From NCBI GenBank assembly GCA_014381035.1, contig JACMIS010000805.1:1-5437 (forward strand): a stretch of 5,437 nucleotides of DNA, written 5' to 3'. Shown one piece after another: positions 4,493 to 5,437 of this stretch (position 1 is the stretch's first letter; each line of letters begins with the position of its first letter). Source of the stretch: Armatimonadota bacterium. Lineage in GTDB: Bacteria; Armatimonadota; Armatimonadia; Armatimonadales; Armatimonadaceae. The position numbers and the translations under genes were made by a program. The notes beneath the pieces are model-generated. The model did no database searches and had not been told where the DNA came from. It saw nothing but the letters and a program-made list of their open reading frames with translations.

Positions 4493-5437
4493 ATGAACGA
4501 CGATACTATTAATTTACCCTCAAGCGATTTTGACCCGCATACGATGCGTGTACTGGAGTACGGCGCGATTGTGGCGATGCTCGCGGAACGTACCGCCTGC
4601 GCCCTCGGCGCGGAGCGTGCCCGCGAGCTGTTGCCGTCGCCCGTTCATGCCTTCGTGCAGGAGCGGCAACAGGAGACGCGCGAAGCCCGCACCCTGATCG
4701 GCGATTTCGGCGCGATCCCGCTCGGCGGCATCTACGACGTGCGCCCGTATCTGGTCCGCGCCGAAGTCGAACAGGCACTCGCGCCGGGCGAACTGTTGCA
4801 GATCGCGTCGACACTGCTGAACGGTTCGCGGCTCAAAACGTTTCTGGTGCGTCATGTCGAAAAGGCACCGCTCCTTGCCGACCGGGCGAAAGCGATCAGT
4901 GATTTCCCGCCGCTCTTGGGTGAGATCGAGAACGCCATCGGGCGCGACGGCACGGTGCAGGATTCGGCGTCCACCACGCTCGGCTCGCTCCGCTCACAGG
5001 TCCGCGTGCTCGCCCGCCGCGTCGACGACCTATTGAATCAGTACCTTTCCGGCAACTTCCGCGCGATGCTCCAAGATCCATTGATTGTGCTACGCGACGA
5101 CCGACGCTGTCTGCCGGTGAAAGCCGAGTATAAATCGGCGATTAAAGGCATCGTGCATGACCAGTCCGCAAGCGGGGCAACACTATTTATCGAGCCGATG
5201 CCGGTGGTCGAACTCAACAACGAGCTGCGTCAGGTGGAAGGGAAAGAGCGTCAGGAGATACAGCGTATCCTCTCGAAACTCACCGCACTGGTCGCGAAGC
5301 AGGGCGAGAAGATACACGGCACATGCGAGGTGATTGCCGGGATCGATTTAGCCCACGCCAAAGCCCGGCTCGCGGGCGACATGAACTGTACGGAACCGGC
5401 GTTCAACAACAAAGGCTTCATCCGCATCCGCGAAGGC
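4493..5437 (+). CDS. mutS2: Endonuclease/ATPase MutS2, N-terminal 315 residues
   Basis: The frame is open from the ATG at 4493 to the window edge; full MutS2 proteins are usually near 780-800 aa, so the ATPase, KOW and Smr regions lie outside. Residues 15-45 carry the MutS2 N-terminal signature (HTMRVLEYGAIVAMLAERTA). Residues 155-185 (VQDSASTTLGSLRSQVRVLA) and 198-245 (VLRDDRRCLPVKAEYKSAI, then GIVHDQSASGATLFIEP, VVELNNELR) are the conserved MutS core and lever region. MutS2 lacks the mismatch-recognition domain of MutS; family members bind branched DNA, limit recombination in some bacteria and rescue collided ribosomes in Bacillus. No Shine-Dalgarno precedes 4493 closely, and an ATG at 4544 (MRVLEYG) is possible but would cut into the conserved start. 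It is divergent from the nuclease operon. Confidence 0.95.
   Translation, partial: MNDDTINLPSSDFDPHTMRVLEYGAIVAMLAERTACALGAERARELLPSPVHAFVQERQQETREARTLIGDFGAIPLGGIYDVRPYLVRAEVEQALAPGELLQIASTLLNGSRLKTFLVRHVEKAPLLADRAKAISDFPPLLGEIENAIGRDGTVQDSASTTLGSLRSQVRVLARRVDDLLNQYLSGNFRAMLQDPLIVLRDDRRCLPVKAEYKSAIKGIVHDQSASGATLFIEPMPVVELNNELRQVEGKERQEIQRILSKLTALVAKQGEKIHGTCEVIAGIDLAHAKARLAGDMNCTEPAFNNKGFIRIREG

Noticed and set aside
4450..4512. A 20-codon upstream frame overlapping the mutS2 start
   Set aside because: No ribosome site and an Arg/Tyr-rich product without pattern; overlap with the real start is easily due to chance.
4509..4855. Minus-strand frames of 101-111 codons opposite mutS2
   Set aside because: Arg-rich shadows of a well-conserved plus-strand gene.

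Overview
The window looks like a bacterial chromosome of moderately high G+C with consensus-like sigma-70 promoters (three exact TATAAT boxes). Nothing in it fixes the taxon. The leaderless-type promoters, the divergent MutS2 and the lineage-specific small genes would fit an environmental lineage such as Armatimonadota, but that is only an inference. No rRNA, tRNA, transposase, phage or CRISPR signature was seen.

Layout. Bases 1-334 (minus) hold the start of a secreted or lipid-anchored PQQ-type sugar dehydrogenase (GSDH family), cut by the window edge. Bases 335-567 are a divergent intergenic region with a very strong 24-bp stem-loop and a second GC-rich hairpin. Bases 568-2597 (plus) hold a VOC/glyoxalase-fold enzyme and a six-TM membrane protein that appears to be built of three repeats of a two-TM hairpin plus a PH-like domain. 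Bases 2630-3231 (minus) hold two small genes: a three-TM protein of 98 aa and a 59-aa protein resembling small antitoxins. Bases 3347-4374 (minus) are a tight two-gene operon: a DUF3883/NOV_C (PD-(D/E)XK-like) nuclease with an HTH-like N-terminus, and an 82-aa cysteine-rich zinc-ribbon-like protein. From 4493 (plus) runs the N-terminal 315 residues of MutS2, transcribed divergently from the nuclease operon.

How the parts relate. VOC enzyme and membrane protein share a strand with a 62-bp gap and may be co-transcribed, without obvious functional link. The nuclease and zinc-ribbon genes are 2 bp apart and almost certainly act together, perhaps as a small DNA-targeting or defence-like module; this is the best candidate for an undescribed system. 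Two genes (GSDH and nuclease) have TATAAT only 5-7 nt before the start codon and so are probably expressed as leaderless mRNAs. Housekeeping-type genes (GSDH, VOC, MutS2) bracket an accessory-looking middle of small lineage-specific genes, with the zinc-ribbon gene visibly more AT-rich than MutS2.
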